64,000 nucleotides of DNA, taken from the NCBI RefSeq assembly GCF_041438805.1, contig NZ_CP109190.1, positions 1,860,001 through 1,924,000 on the forward strand. The letters are read 5' to 3'. The notes below the pieces were generated by a model. That model had not been told where the DNA came from. It saw only the letters and a list, made by a program, of their open reading frames with translations, and did not search any database. The stretch is from Streptomyces sp. NBC_01707. Its GTDB lineage: Bacteria; Actinomycetota; Actinomycetes; Streptomycetales; Streptomycetaceae. This document shows positions 36,043 through 45,443 of the stretch, in pieces. A program made the position numbers and the translations under genes. Numbering within the stretch: the stretch's first letter is position 1; each line of letters opens with the position of its first letter.

Positions 36043-36831
36043 ATGATCCAACTACTGCCGCACCGACTTCCCGCACTCTCACGCTGGTTCCCCGCCGGAG
36101 CACCTGGTCCGGCAGCCCTGGCCGAACATGTCCTGACCACCGGGACCGGCCGCTTCTGGGCCGACCGCGCCGTCCAGCCACGCGCGATCGCCGTCGACTG
36201 CGCCGCCCATGTACTGCTGCGTGGCGATCCCGGCGCACTCGTCCCCGCGGAACTCGCACCGCTCGGCTCGCGCTACATCGAGGCACCCATCCGATTCCTC
36301 CCCGTCCTCGGCGCCTCCTTCGACCGGATCATGCCGTGGGAGCGCATGGTCTACATACAGCGGGAGGAACCGACCTCCCTGGCGCGCACCCCCAGGGGCG
36401 TGGTGGTACGCCGCATCACCGCCGCCGATGCCGAGGCACTTGCCGCGCTCGGCCCGGGTGCTGCCTGGATTCATGCCAGCTGGGGCGGCCCGGTCGGGCT
36501 CGCCACCTCCGGGCACGCCTGGGGAGCCTTCCACCACGGCGAAGCCCTCGCCGTCGCGTGCACGTACTTCCTCGGCAGCGCCTACGAGGACCTCGCCGTC
36601 CTCACCGCCCCCGACCATCGCCGCCGGCAGCTCGCCCTCAGTTGTGTCACCGCACTCTGCGCCGACGTCACGGCACGCGGCCACACCCCCAGCTGGAGTT
36701 GCTCGCGCCACAACAGGGCCAGCCGGCTGCTCGCCTGGAACGCCGGCTTCCGCCTGGTACGCGAGTACGTCCACCACGCCACCGGCGCACCGGCCGTCCG
36801 CGGGACATCGGGGACGAGAATCCCCGCGTGA
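36043..36831 (+). CDS. GNAT family N-acetyltransferase
   Basis: 262 aa from ATG 36043 with GGAAGGGAG upstream. The C-terminal half is GNAT-like: VVVRRITAADAEALAALG, then WGAFHHGEALAVACTYFLGS, then a helical acetyl-CoA-type segment (DHRRRQLALSCVTALC) and CSRHNRASRLLAWNAGFRLV. The N-terminal half (RFWADRAVQPRAIAVDCAAH) resembles the GCN5-related pattern seen in two-domain actinobacterial acetyltransferases. Substrate unknown. Confidence 0.85.
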   Translation: MIQLLPHRLPALSRWFPAGAPGPAALAEHVLTTGTGRFWADRAVQPRAIAVDCAAHVLLRGDPGALVPAELAPLGSRYIEAPIRFLPVLGASFDRIMPWERMVYIQREEPTSLARTPRGVVVRRITAADAEALAALGPGAAWIHASWGGPVGLATSGHAWGAFHHGEALAVACTYFLGSAYEDLAVLTAPDHRRRQLALSCVTALCADVTARGHTPSWSCSRHNRASRLLAWNAGFRLVREYVHHATGAPAVRGTSGTRIPA

Positions 36832-37367
36832 AGCCCCATCCCGCAGTGCGGCAGCAGGTCGACCGCGAGACGGCCTGCACGGTCGTCAGGGTGTCCGGCC
36901 CGGAGTGAGCCTGCCCGACTGTGCGAGATGCCGGACCGGGACCGTCGGCCGCGCCGTCGCCGGCCTGCGGCGCGTCAGGACGTACGGCGGACCGGCGGGC
37001 GGTGCAGGGCCGGCAGAGCCTGCTCGTCATCGTTCTTCCCGTCCGCATGGCGTCGTACGTCGCGGAGCAGAGCGCCGAGGGTCTGCGACGGCGTGGCGGA
37101 GGTCGCTGCTCGCGTACGGGCGCCGCAGCGGGACGGGCAGTCGCCAGGTCGATCACCACCGCCGGCACGATGACACCGGCGGGGATCGAGAGGCTCTGCT
37201 CTGCTGCCCCACTCCCCCACGCCGTGGAGGGCGCACGCGCCGCATCCGGGACGGTGCGACATGTGTACGGGCGGCCGTCGTGGCGTGCGCGCCGTCCCAT
37301 GCAGATGCGAAGTGCGGCACAAGTGGCGACGCTGGAAGTGTCAGGGTGAACGCACCGAGGAGGACCC
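36832..37367. other. Non-coding gap
   Basis: About 535 bp. Overlapping open frames on both strands have no family resemblance or good start signals. GGAGGACCC before 37368 is the ribosome site of the next small gene. Nothing else supported. Confidence 0.45.
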
Positions 37368-37562
37368 ATGTCCATGATGGACAAGATCAAGCACATGCTG
37401 AAGGGCCACGAGGACCAGGCGGGCAAGGGCATCGACAAGGCGGGTGACACCATCGACGACAGGACCCAGGGCAAGTACACCGGCCAGGTCGACACCGCTC
37501 AGGACAGGCTCAAGGGCCAGCTCGGTTCGGACCGCGGCGAGGACCAGCCGCCGCAGACCTGA
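37368..37562 (+). CDS. MT0933/Rv0909-like small protein (antitoxin family, CsbD-like)
   Basis: 64 aa from ATG 37368 with GGAGGACCC directly upstream. It is hydrophilic and helical (MDKIKHMLKGHEDQAGKGID, DRTQGKYTGQVDTAQDRLKG). This matches the MT0933_antitox family, which is also close to CsbD-like stress proteins. No toxin gene is adjacent, so the antitoxin name should be taken as a family label. A stress-induced role fits the neighbouring Usp and slipin genes. Confidence 0.88.
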   Translation: MSMMDKIKHMLKGHEDQAGKGIDKAGDTIDDRTQGKYTGQVDTAQDRLKGQLGSDRGEDQPPQT

Positions 37563-37863
37563 CCCTCACCAGGCCATTGCACCGTCAACAGGCCGCTGCC
37601 GCCTCGCCTGCCCATGCCGTGAGCAGGCAGGGGCGGCGGGATGTCCGGTCCGTTCTCCGTCTGCGCGCTCCGTCGGCACCGCTCGAGGCGACGGGCGCCT
37701 TGAAGCATCCGTCGACCGGTTCCCCACCGCAGAACGTCGGCCGACCCGCAGACCGCCTGCGGATCGTGGCGTGGCTGGTCCCCGACGGCCAGCAGGTGCC
37801 GCGTGTCCGGTTTCGTCCCGCCACGGCCGCTGAGCGGCTCGGGACCTCTTCGAGGAGAACCTG
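37563..37863. other. Non-coding gap
   Basis: About 300 bp between the MT0933-like and DUF427 genes on the same strand. AGGAGAACCTG before 37864 is the next ribosome site. No gene seen. Confidence 0.45.
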
Positions 37864-38679
37864 GTGACCACTCCACCCCCAGCCGTCGAGCGCCGTCACC
37901 CGGTGCGGGACACCGCTCTCACCTGGGAGCCGAGCGAGCGCCGTGTACGCGGAAAGAAGGGCGAGACCCTCGTCGTCGACAGCCGGCGGCCCGTGCTCGT
38001 ATGGGAACCCGGCCGCGCCGTGCCGCTCTACGTCTTTCCCCGGGACGACGTCCGCACCGGTCTGCTCCGTCCGGCGGCCACCCCCGACACCGGAGCGCAC
38101 TCCGGCTCCACACTCTTCTACGACCTCGTCGTGGACGGCGTCACGGAGCCCAACGCCGCATGGACCTTCCCCGTCGCCGAGCTCGCCGGACACATCGCCT
38201 TCGAGTGGTTCGAGCGCGCCGGTGTGGGCCCCGACCACTGGTACGAGGAGGAGGAAGAGATCTTCGTCCACCCCCGTGACCCGTACTCACGCGTCGACGC
38301 ACTCCGCAGCTCTCGGCATGTGCAGATCGAGATCGACGGAACGCTGGTCGCGGACACGCGCAGCCCGGTCCTGCTCTTCGAGACACGTCTGCCTGTGCGC
38401 TACTACATCCCCCGCGAGGACGTCCGCCTCGAGCTGTTCGCCCCGACCGGTCTGCGTACGGGATGCCCGTACAAGGGGACGGCCGAGTACTGGTCGGTGG
38501 CCGGTACGGACAGCAAGGCTCCGGCGAATGTGGCGTGGAGCTACCCCGATCCCGTCCCCGCCGCAGGGGCGGTCAAGGGCCTCATCGCCTTCTACGACGA
38601 AGCCGTCGACGTCATCGTGGACGGAGAGCGGCTGGAACGCCCGGCCACCGGCTTCACGGGGCGTCCGGCGGGCCGATGA
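37864..38679 (+). CDS. Tandem DUF427 protein
   Basis: 271 aa from GTG 37864 with AGGAG 6 nt upstream. Two DUF427 domains are fused. The first runs from about residue 20 to 125 (VVDSRRPVLVWEPGRAVPLY, VFPRDDVR, HIAFEWFERAG). The second runs from about 140 to 260 (VADTRSPVLLFETRLPVRYY, IPREDVRLELF, VKGLIAFYDEAVDVIVDGER). The repeated VxDSRxPVLLxE...YxxPRxDV pattern marks this small beta domain. Its function is not established. The gene converges on hypE with a shared terminator between them. Confidence 0.9.
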   Translation: MTTPPPAVERRHPVRDTALTWEPSERRVRGKKGETLVVDSRRPVLVWEPGRAVPLYVFPRDDVRTGLLRPAATPDTGAHSGSTLFYDLVVDGVTEPNAAWTFPVAELAGHIAFEWFERAGVGPDHWYEEEEEIFVHPRDPYSRVDALRSSRHVQIEIDGTLVADTRSPVLLFETRLPVRYYIPREDVRLELFAPTGLRTGCPYKGTAEYWSVAGTDSKAPANVAWSYPDPVPAAGAVKGLIAFYDEAVDVIVDGERLERPATGFTGRPAGR

Positions 38680-38681
38680 CG

Positions 38682-38715
38682 CGCCGCATCGGGCTCGTAC
38701 GAGCCCGATGCGGCG
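38682..38715. terminator. Bidirectional terminator between the DUF427 gene and hypE
   Basis: A perfect 34-bp palindrome: arm CGCCGCATCGGGCTCGT and its exact complement, with no extra loop bases (the loop forms from the centre). It begins 3 nt after the DUF427 stop and lies 133 nt beyond the hypE stop, so it can end transcription from both sides, including the hydrogenase operon. Confidence 0.8.
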
Positions 38716-38847
38716 TCCTCGCCCCCAAGCCGGCGCCCGCGCACGACTCTTACGCATGTCCGGCGGGAAGTGGGTACGGCCGTGCGGGTCGCCCCGCTTC
38801 CCGCCGGGGCGCCATACCCCGCGCGCTACCGCCCGGAGGGCGAAGGC

Positions 38848-39969
38848 TCAGCAGATCCGGGGCAGCTGCTCGCCGATCGGCAGGTCGACCACGCGCGTCC
38901 CGCCGAGCCCGGTGCGGGCCACGACCATGCCGGGATGCGCCTCCACGGCCTCGCCGACGACGGCCGCCTCCGCTCCCAGCGGATGCGCTCGCATCGACTC
39001 CAGTACGGCTTCGGCATGCTCGCGGGGGACGAACGCGACAAGTTTTCCCTCGTTGGCCACGTACATCGGGTCCAGGCCCAGGACGGCGCAGGCGTTGGCC
39101 ACTGCGGGAGGGACCGGGACGTCGCGTTCCTGCAGGACGACACCGGCGCCGGAGGCCGTCGCGATCTCGTTGAGCGCCGCGGCCAGCCCCCCTCGTGTGG
39201 GATCACGCAGGACATGGAGGTCGGGGGTGACCGCGAGCATGGTCTCCACCAGCCCGCCCAGGGCCGCGCAGTCGCTCTCGATCTCCACGCCGAACTCCAG
39301 ACCCTCGCGCACACTCATGATCGCCACGCCGTGCGCGCCGATCGAGCCGCTGACGATCACTACGTCGCCCGGGACCACCCGCTGAGGACGGAGGTCGACG
39401 CCGGCCGGGACGAGGCCGATCCCGGCGGTGTTGATGAAGATGCCGTCGCCGTGACCGGCGTCCACGACCTTGGTGTCGCCGGTGGCCACCTCGACGCCCG
39501 CCGCGCGCGCGGCTGCGCCCAGCGCGTTGGCCACGCGTGCGACGACCGATACCTCCACGCCTTCCTCCAGGATGAAACCGCAGGAGAGGTAGGCGGCCCG
39601 GGCTCCGCTCATGGCCAGGTCGTTGACGGTGCCGTTGACCGCGAGGTCGCCGATGCTGCCGCCGGGGAAGAACAGCGGCCGAACGACGTACGAGTCGGTG
39701 GAGAAGGCCAGCCGGGCGCCGCCCAGCGACACCACGGCCGAGTCGGTCAGTTGCGCCAGCACGTCGCCCCCGTAGCCGGGCGCGAAGACGTGCTGGACCA
39801 GTTCGGCCGAGAGTGCCCCGCCGCCGCCGTGGCCCATCACCACCCGCGGCTGGTCGCGCAGCGGTGCCGGGCAGGTCCATGCCGTGAGGTCGAGGACGGC
39901 CGGCTCGCCGGGAGCGGCCGTCGCCGCGGTGGCGACGGTGGTGTTCAGTGCTTCGGTCGTCTCAGGCAA
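38848..39969 (-). CDS. hypE: Hydrogenase maturation protein HypE
   Basis: 373 aa from TTG 39969 ([11 protein letters not shown]), which overlaps the hypD stop by 8 nt and is therefore translationally coupled. The protein is PurM-like ([53 protein letters not shown]). It ends in the invariant PRIC tail, whose cysteine receives the carbamoyl group from HypF. ATP-dependent dehydration then gives the thiocyanate that supplies the CN ligands of the NiFe site. It is the last gene of the hydrogenase operon, followed by a strong terminator. Confidence 0.96.
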   Translation of the reverse strand: MPETTEALNTTVATAATAAPGEPAVLDLTAWTCPAPLRDQPRVVMGHGGGGALSAELVQHVFAPGYGGDVLAQLTDSAVVSLGGARLAFSTDSYVVRPLFFPGGSIGDLAVNGTVNDLAMSGARAAYLSCGFILEEGVEVSVVARVANALGAAARAAGVEVATGDTKVVDAGHGDGIFINTAGIGLVPAGVDLRPQRVVPGDVVIVSGSIGAHGVAIMSVREGLEFGVEIESDCAALGGLVETMLAVTPDLHVLRDPTRGGLAAALNEIATASGAGVVLQERDVPVPPAVANACAVLGLDPMYVANEGKLVAFVPREHAEAVLESMRAHPLGAEAAVVGEAVEAHPGMVVARTGLGGTRVVDLPIGEQLPRIC

Positions 39970-41086
39970 CGGGGCTCGTCTCCCTGGCTGCGGTGGTGAT
40001 GTCCAGGCGCCGGTAGAGGTAGTACGCGGCGCAGGCGCCCTCGCTGGAGACCATGGTGGCCCCGAGCGGGTTGCGCGGAGTGCAGGTGGTGCCGAACGCC
40101 TCGCACTCGTGGGGTTTCAGCAGTCCCTGCAGGACCTCACCGCTGCGGCACGCGGCGGGTTCCTGGGTGTCGATGCCGGTGACCGAGAAGCGGTACTCGG
40201 CGTCGTAGTCCCGGTAACGCGTGGAGAGCCGCCAGCCGCTGTCGGGGATGGTGCCGATGCCGCGCCAGGCACGGTCGGTGACTTCGAAGACGTCGTCCAG
40301 CATGGCGAGCGCCGCGGGGTTCCCGTCCGGGTGCACGGCGCGCGGGTACGCGTTCTCCACCGTGTGCTCGCCGCGCTCCAGTTGCAGGACGGTGCGCCGT
40401 ACCCCTTCGAGGATGTCGAGCGGTTCGAATCCGGTGACCACGATGGGCACCCGGAACCGTTCGGCCAGCTCCGGGTACTCCCTCGTGCCCATCACGCTGC
40501 AGACGTGACCGGCGGCGAGGAAGCCCTGAACCCGGCAGCTCGGCGACCGCATGATCGCCTCGATGGCCGGGGGGACCCGCACGTGGGAGACCAGGAGGCT
40601 GAAGTTCGCGATACCGAGTCTGCGCGCCTGATACACCGTCATGGCGTTCGGCGGTGCGGTGGTCTCGAATCCGATCCCGAAGAAGACCACCTCGCGGTCG
40701 GGGTTCTGCTGGGCGATCTTCAGGGCGTCGAGTGGCGAGTAGACGACCCGTACGTCGCCACCCTCGCTGCGGACCCGGAACAGATCACGGCCGGTCCCGG
40801 GGACGCGCAGCATGTCCCCGAACGAGCAGAAGATCACCTCGGGGCGGGAGGCGATGGCCAGCGCCTTGTCGATGACCTCCAGTGGCGTGACGCAGACGGG
40901 ACAGCCCGGACCATGGATCAGTTCGACCTGCTCCGGCAGGAGTTGATCGATGCCGTGCCGGATGATGGTGTGCGTCTGTCCACCGCAGACCTCCATCAGC
41001 GCCCAGGGCCGGGTCACCACGGAGTGGATGTCGTCGAGCAGCCGACGCGCCAGGTCCGGGTTCTGGAACTCTTCGATGTACTTCAC
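39962..41086 (-). CDS. hypD: Hydrogenase maturation protein HypD
   Basis: 374 aa from GTG 41086 ([17 protein letters not shown]) with GAGGAGG upstream; the GTG overlaps the hypC TGA (GTGA). The Fe and Fe-S motifs are all present: [43 protein letters not shown] and a C-terminal [4Fe-4S] region ([36 protein letters not shown]). With HypC it forms the scaffold on which Fe(CN)2CO is built. Confidence 0.97.
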   Translation of the reverse strand: MKYIEEFQNPDLARRLLDDIHSVVTRPWALMEVCGGQTHTIIRHGIDQLLPEQVELIHGPGCPVCVTPLEVIDKALAIASRPEVIFCSFGDMLRVPGTGRDLFRVRSEGGDVRVVYSPLDALKIAQQNPDREVVFFGIGFETTAPPNAMTVYQARRLGIANFSLLVSHVRVPPAIEAIMRSPSCRVQGFLAAGHVCSVMGTREYPELAERFRVPIVVTGFEPLDILEGVRRTVLQLERGEHTVENAYPRAVHPDGNPAALAMLDDVFEVTDRAWRGIGTIPDSGWRLSTRYRDYDAEYRFSVTGIDTQEPAACRSGEVLQGLLKPHECEAFGTTCTPRNPLGATMVSSEGACAAYYLYRRLDITTAARETSPVA

Positions 41087-41403
41087 TTCTGCACCTCCTC
41101 GGGCGCGTCGGCGCGATCGGACCCGGACGAGCCGCCGGTCCCCTCGGCCCGCTCCCATGGGTCACCGAACTCCTCCTGCAGCAGGCCGAGTTCAGCGAAG
41201 AGCTCAAGCGTCTTCCTGGCCGACTCCTCGTCCAGCCGCTGCAGGGCGAATCCCACATGGACGATGGCGTATTCACCCACCTGGAGATCCGGCAGATACT
41301 CCAGGCACACTTCTTTGACCACACCGCCGAAGTCGACGGTGGCCATCCGGGTACCGTCGCGCTCCTCGATGTCCATCACTCTGCCGGGTACCGCCAGGCA
41401 CAT
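41083..41403 (-). CDS. hypC: Hydrogenase assembly chaperone HypC
   Basis: 106 aa from ATG 41403 with AAGGAGCAGCC upstream. The N-terminal [13 protein letters not shown] supplies the essential Cys2, which binds iron after removal of Met1. [33 protein letters not shown] is the HypC core, given here as a stretch at about residues 25-57. The C-terminal tail (about 25 aa, acidic and Gly/Ser-rich) is longer than in E. coli HypC. It partners HypD and delivers the iron unit to the large subunit. Confidence 0.95.
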   Translation of the reverse strand: MCLAVPGRVMDIEERDGTRMATVDFGGVVKEVCLEYLPDLQVGEYAIVHVGFALQRLDEESARKTLELFAELGLLQEEFGDPWERAEGTGGSSGSDRADAPEEVQK

Positions 41404-41453
41404 GGCTGCTCCTTGCTGTGGGGGGGCGTTGCCCGGCTCCGCCGGGCCGGACG

Positions 41454-43859
41454 TCAGTCGGCGGCCGCGCCGGTGCGCGCCGCCGCGTTGCGGGTGGCCA
41501 CCATGAGCTGGCCGAGCGCCAGTCCGCCGTCGTTCGGAGGGACCTCGCGGTGACGCAGGACGGTGAAGCCGTTCTCGTTCAGCGTCCGGGCGCACCGGGA
41601 GGAGAGCAGGGTGTTGGCGAACACGCCGCCGGTCAGAGCCACTTCATGCAGGTCGTGCCGTTCGCGGGCTGCGACGCACACCTGGAGCACGACGTCCGCG
41701 ACGGCCGCGTGGAAGCGTGCGGCGACCAGTGCCGGCGCCGCACCGGCGCGCACGTCGTCGACGACGGCTGCGAGTAGCGGCGAGGGGTCCATGACCCACG
41801 GCTGTCCGCCGACCGGGTCCGCCGGTCGCAGCGCGAAACCGTAACCGGGTCCGGAGTCCGGGGCGGCGCCGACCGCGGCGGCCTCCAGTTCGACGGCGGC
41901 CTGGGCTTCGTACCCGGCGCGGTGGCACACGCCCGCCAGCGAGGAGACCGCATCGAACAGCCGGCCCATGCTGGAGGTGGGGACACAGTTGAGGTTGCGC
42001 TCCAACTGGCTCAGCAGCACCTGTCGTTCGTCCGGTGGACAGGCGGCCGCGCAGGGCAGATCGTCCGTCCAGCCGATGCCCGCGGCGTACAGGTGGGCCA
42101 GCGCCATCCGGTAGGGCCGGTGTACGGCGGCATCACCGCCGGGCAGCGGCGCGTACGCGAGGTGTGCGAAGCGGAGACAGGCGTCGTAGTCGGCCAACAT
42201 GATCTCGCCGCCCCACACCGCTCCGTCGTCCCCGTAACCGGTGCCGTCGAACGCGACGCCGATCACCCGTCGGCTGCCGTCCCGGCCGTGCTCGGCCATC
42301 GCGGCGGCGATGTGGGCGTGGTGGTGCTGTACGCGCACGACCGGTCGGCCGTCGGCCCGGCCCAGCGCCCACCTGCCCGTGCGGTAGCGCGGATGCCGGT
42401 CGGTGGCCAGGATGCCGGGCCGCACCCCGGTGAGGGTCTCCATGTGCTGTTCGGCGCGTGCGAAGGCCTGCTGCGTGTCCAGGTCGTCCATGTCGCCGAC
42501 ATGGGCGGACAGCCAGGCCCTGCGCTCCTCGGCGAGGCAGAAGGTGTTCTTCAGGTCGCCGCCGGTGGCGAGAATCGCAGGCACCGGGTGGGGCAGGGCG
42601 AGCGGCAGCGGGGCGTAGCCGCGGGAGCGGCGCACGATCAGCCGCTCGCCGTCGCAGACGCGCACCACGGAGTCGTCGCACGGCACATGGATCGGGCGGT
42701 CGTGCGTGAGCCACGCGTCGGCCAGGTGGGCGAGCCGCTCCAGCGCATCGTCGTCGTCCGTGACGATCGGTTCACCGGCCACGTTGCCGCTGGTCATGAC
42801 GAGCAGGCGCGGCCCCGGCGGGTCACCGGGCAGGCCGAGCAGCAGGTGGTGCAGCGGAGTGTACGGGAGCATGACGCCGAGGTCGGGGCTGCGCGGGGCG
42901 ACGGCATCCGACGGCCAAGGGGCGCCGGAGCCCGGGCGGGCGTCGGAGCGCCGGCGCAACAGGACGACGGGCCGGACACCACCGGTGAGCAGGGCCCGCT
43001 CCTCCTCGCCCACGTGCACGAGATGCGCCACGTCGTCGATGTCCCGCGCCATGACGGCGAACGGCTTGTCGCCTCGGGCCTTCCGGCGGCGCAGCAGGGA
43101 GACCGCGGCGGAGTTCTCGGCATCGCAGGCGAGGTGATGGCCACCGAGCCCCTTGACCGCGAGGACCGCACCGTGCGACAACAGCCGGCGTGCCTCCGCG
43201 ACCGGGTCGGCTGCGCACTGCTCGGGCGTGGTGCCGTCCGGCCGCGCGACGAGCAGTCGCAACTTCGGGCCGCAGGCAGGGCAGGCGACCGGCTGCGCGT
43301 GAAAGCGCCGGTCGGCGGGGTCGGCGTATTCACGGGCGCAGTCGGCGCACATCGGGAAGCGCGCCATGGTCGTGTGCGCGCGGTCGTACGGCACCGCCGT
43401 GACGATCGTGAACCGGGGCCCGCAGTGCGTGCAGGTGATGAACGGGTGGCGGTGGCGCCGGTCGGCCGGATCGGCCAGTTCGGTGAGACAGTCGGCGCAG
43501 GTGGCCATGTCCGGGGAAACCAGTGTGCGGGCCGGTCCGCCGGTGTGGGAGTCCACGATGCTGAAGCGCGATCCGCCCGCGGCCGGTACCTGCGTGTGGT
43601 CGACGGAGTCCACCCGGGCGAGCGGGGGTGCCTCCGCTGCGATCCGGTCGCAGAACAGGGCCACGGCGGCCGGGGCGCCCTCGACCTCGGCGACGACGCC
43701 TTCGGTGGTGTTGGTGACGTGTCCGGCCAGGCCCAGCCCGGTGGCCCGGGCGTACAGGTAGGGCCGGAATCCGACACCCTGCACGACACCGCGGACCACG
43801 ACCCGTCGGCGCTCCACGGCTCCCGCGAGGGCGGCTGCGCCGGGCTGTGGGGTCGTCAC
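41454..43859 (-). CDS. hypF: Carbamoyltransferase HypF
   Basis: 801 aa from GTG 43859, which overlaps the hypB stop (GTGA). Domains in order: acylphosphatase-like (VVRGVVQGVGFRPYLYARA), two Cys4 zinc fingers (CADCLTELADP...CTHCG and CADCAREYADP...CPACG), a YrdC-like domain (GAVLAVKGLGGHHLACDAEN), and a Kae1-like carbamoyl transfer domain (VQHHHAHIAAAMAEHG, LTGGVFANTLL). It uses carbamoyl phosphate and ATP to carbamoylate the C-terminal Cys of HypE, the source of the CN ligands. Confidence 0.97.
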   Translation of the reverse strand: MTTPQPGAAALAGAVERRRVVVRGVVQGVGFRPYLYARATGLGLAGHVTNTTEGVVAEVEGAPAAVALFCDRIAAEAPPLARVDSVDHTQVPAAGGSRFSIVDSHTGGPARTLVSPDMATCADCLTELADPADRRHRHPFITCTHCGPRFTIVTAVPYDRAHTTMARFPMCADCAREYADPADRRFHAQPVACPACGPKLRLLVARPDGTTPEQCAADPVAEARRLLSHGAVLAVKGLGGHHLACDAENSAAVSLLRRRKARGDKPFAVMARDIDDVAHLVHVGEEERALLTGGVRPVVLLRRRSDARPGSGAPWPSDAVAPRSPDLGVMLPYTPLHHLLLGLPGDPPGPRLLVMTSGNVAGEPIVTDDDDALERLAHLADAWLTHDRPIHVPCDDSVVRVCDGERLIVRRSRGYAPLPLALPHPVPAILATGGDLKNTFCLAEERRAWLSAHVGDMDDLDTQQAFARAEQHMETLTGVRPGILATDRHPRYRTGRWALGRADGRPVVRVQHHHAHIAAAMAEHGRDGSRRVIGVAFDGTGYGDDGAVWGGEIMLADYDACLRFAHLAYAPLPGGDAAVHRPYRMALAHLYAAGIGWTDDLPCAAACPPDERQVLLSQLERNLNCVPTSSMGRLFDAVSSLAGVCHRAGYEAQAAVELEAAAVGAAPDSGPGYGFALRPADPVGGQPWVMDPSPLLAAVVDDVRAGAAPALVAARFHAAVADVVLQVCVAARERHDLHEVALTGGVFANTLLSSRCARTLNENGFTVLRHREVPPNDGGLALGQLMVATRNAAARTGAAAD

Positions 43860-44794
43860 GAGCGGTACTGGGCCGCGGAGTCGGGTACCGGCGTCATGAC
43901 GAGCGGCTCGTCGGGATGCGCGTGTGCGTGGGGGCCGGTGTGCGGGTGTTCGTGGGTACCCAGGTCCGGATGGGTGTGCGTGTGAATGCCGGTGTGCGCG
44001 TGGGTGTGGGTGTGCGAGGCGCCGTGCGCGCCGTGGTCACGATGGGTGTGGGTGTCGTCGTGCGCGCCCATGTCGCCGTGCGTGTGCGTGTGCTGCTGGT
44101 ACGGGTGCTGCCGGGCCATCACCGGTGTGTGGACCGGGGCGCCTTCACCGGCGGCCAGCGCCCGGTCGAGCAGCGTGCCCACCCCCTCACCGCGGCGGGC
44201 GGCGGTGAGGACCACTTCCACACCGGGGTTGACCTGCTGGACATGGGCACGGAACGCGGCCTCGTCGAAGTCGACGGCCTCTGCGATGTCGGTCTTGGTG
44301 ACCACGACGAGCTGGGCCAGTCCGAATGCGGTGGGGTACTTCAGCGGTTTGTCCTCGCCTTCCGTCACGGAGGCGAGGACGACCCTGAGCGTCTCCCCCA
44401 GGTCGTACGAGGCGGGGCAGACCAGGTTGCCCACGTTCTCCACGAAGAGGATGCGGGTCCCGTCGGGCAGCCAGTTGTCGAGGTGGCGGCCGAGCATGCC
44501 GGCCTCCAGGTGGCAGAGTCCGTCGGTGAGCACCTGCTTGACGGGGGCGCCGGACCGGGCCAGGCGTACGGCGTCGTTCTCGGTGGCGAGGTCCGCGGTG
44601 AGTGCGGCGACCGGCACTCCTCTTTCGCAGGCCCGGGCGAGTTCGCGTTCCAGCAGTTCGGTCTTGCCGCTGCCGGGGCTGGAGAGCAGGTTGACGACGG
44701 TGGTGCCGCGGGCCGTGAGCCCGGCTCGCAGGCTGTGGGCCGTCGCGTCGTTCTTGGCGAGTACCGCCTGCTGCAGGTCGACTTCACGGCACAT
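43856..44794 (-). CDS. hypB: HypB nickel GTPase with C-terminal His-rich tail
   Basis: 312 aa from ATG 44794, 3 nt after the hypA stop. The GTPase core spans about residues 1-225, with the P-loop LLSSPGSGKTELLE, the metal site GLCHLEAGMLGRHL, ENVGNLVCPA and the NKxD equivalent VTKTD. About 65 residues at the C-terminus hold 22 histidines in HTH repeats (HTHTHGDMGAH, HTHTHAHTGIHTHTHP). In most His-rich HypBs the histidine stretch is near the N-terminus, so this placement is unusual. HypB inserts nickel after the iron ligands are placed; the tail should store nickel. Confidence 0.96.
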   Translation of the reverse strand: MCREVDLQQAVLAKNDATAHSLRAGLTARGTTVVNLLSSPGSGKTELLERELARACERGVPVAALTADLATENDAVRLARSGAPVKQVLTDGLCHLEAGMLGRHLDNWLPDGTRILFVENVGNLVCPASYDLGETLRVVLASVTEGEDKPLKYPTAFGLAQLVVVTKTDIAEAVDFDEAAFRAHVQQVNPGVEVVLTAARRGEGVGTLLDRALAAGEGAPVHTPVMARQHPYQQHTHTHGDMGAHDDTHTHRDHGAHGASHTHTHAHTGIHTHTHPDLGTHEHPHTGPHAHAHPDEPLVMTPVPDSAAQYRS

Positions 44795-44797
44795 CGT

Positions 44798-45190
44798 TCA
44801 GTGCTCCTGGGAGATCGGTTCGCGGGTGTGTTCGGGTGCGGGGCCGTCCTGCCAGTGCACGCTGAGGATCTGCAGCTCGCGGCCCGACAGGAGTTCGGCG
44901 GTCGCCTCGCCGCAGACGGGACAGCACAGCTGCGGCGGCATGCCGACCGCCCATTCGTCCGCGCAGGGCACGCACCGCGCGCGGGCCGCCACGGAGTCGA
45001 CGACGAGTTCGGCTCCTTCCAGGACGGTCCCGGCGCAGGCGAGTCCGAAGCAGAAGGACAGGGCGTCGGGGACGACTCCGGCCAGTTCCCCGACCTGGAG
45101 CCGGACGGACCCGACCGAGGTGGCTCCGCCTGCCTGAGCCGCCTCTTCCACCTGGTCGACGACGGCCATGGCGATCGACATCTCGTGCAT
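44798..45190 (-). CDS. hypA: Hydrogenase nickel insertion protein HypA
   Basis: 130 aa from ATG 45190 with GGAGAACCA upstream. It begins MHEMSIAMAVVDQVEEAA; His2 is the nickel ligand. The zinc site is built from CVPC and CCPVCG. A C-terminal extension (about 20 aa) is rich in charged residues. It hands nickel to the large subunit together with HypB, encoded 3 nt downstream. The longer open frame upstream is rejected. Confidence 0.96.
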   Translation of the reverse strand: MHEMSIAMAVVDQVEEAAQAGGATSVGSVRLQVGELAGVVPDALSFCFGLACAGTVLEGAELVVDSVAARARCVPCADEWAVGMPPQLCCPVCGEATAELLSGRELQILSVHWQDGPAPEHTREPISQEH

Positions 45191-45319
45191 TGGTTCTCCG
45201 TCCTGCACTGCGTCATTACAGCGGCGGGTCACGGGGGCCGGCGGACCGGCTCGCCGGTACCCGTGCGGCACATGCACCATTCGGTGCAGCCCTGGGCCGG
45301 GGCCGGGCGGCAGGTGCCG

Positions 45320-45424
45320 TCACATGCTGCGCATCCGCAGATAGCGCCTGACGTCGGGCAGGATCTGCGCGACGACGGCGGCGACAGCGACGGCGCTCAG
45401 GCCGCAGACAAGGAGCTTCTTCAT
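45320..45424 (-). CDS. 34-aa single-span membrane peptide in the hydrogenase operon (DUF6893-like)
   Basis: ATG 45424 to TGA 45320. It starts MKKLLVCGLSAVAVAAVVAQ and ends with the basic RRYLRMRSM. One hydrophobic helix of about 17 residues is flanked by KK and Arg-rich ends. AGAAGGAA lies about 10 nt upstream, and the start is only 19 nt after the endopeptidase stop. The same tiny Streptomyces protein type (DUF6893, as I recall it) has no known role. Position inside the operon suggests a link to the hydrogenase, perhaps membrane association, which is inference. Confidence 0.7.
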   Translation of the reverse strand: MKKLLVCGLSAVAVAAVVAQILPDVRRYLRMRSM

Positions 45425-45443
45425 GATGGTGGGTTCCTTCTGC

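Noticed and set aside
36668..37495. 275-codon minus-strand frame across a gap
   Set aside because: Antisense to the GNAT and MT0933-like genes at its ends; no recognisable domain or ribosome site.
37368..37562. Toxin-antitoxin module
   Set aside because: The small protein belongs to an antitoxin-named family, but no toxin gene lies within 300 bp on either side.
41922..43985. 687-codon plus-strand frame
   Set aside because: Antisense shadow of hypF; no domain or start signal of its own.
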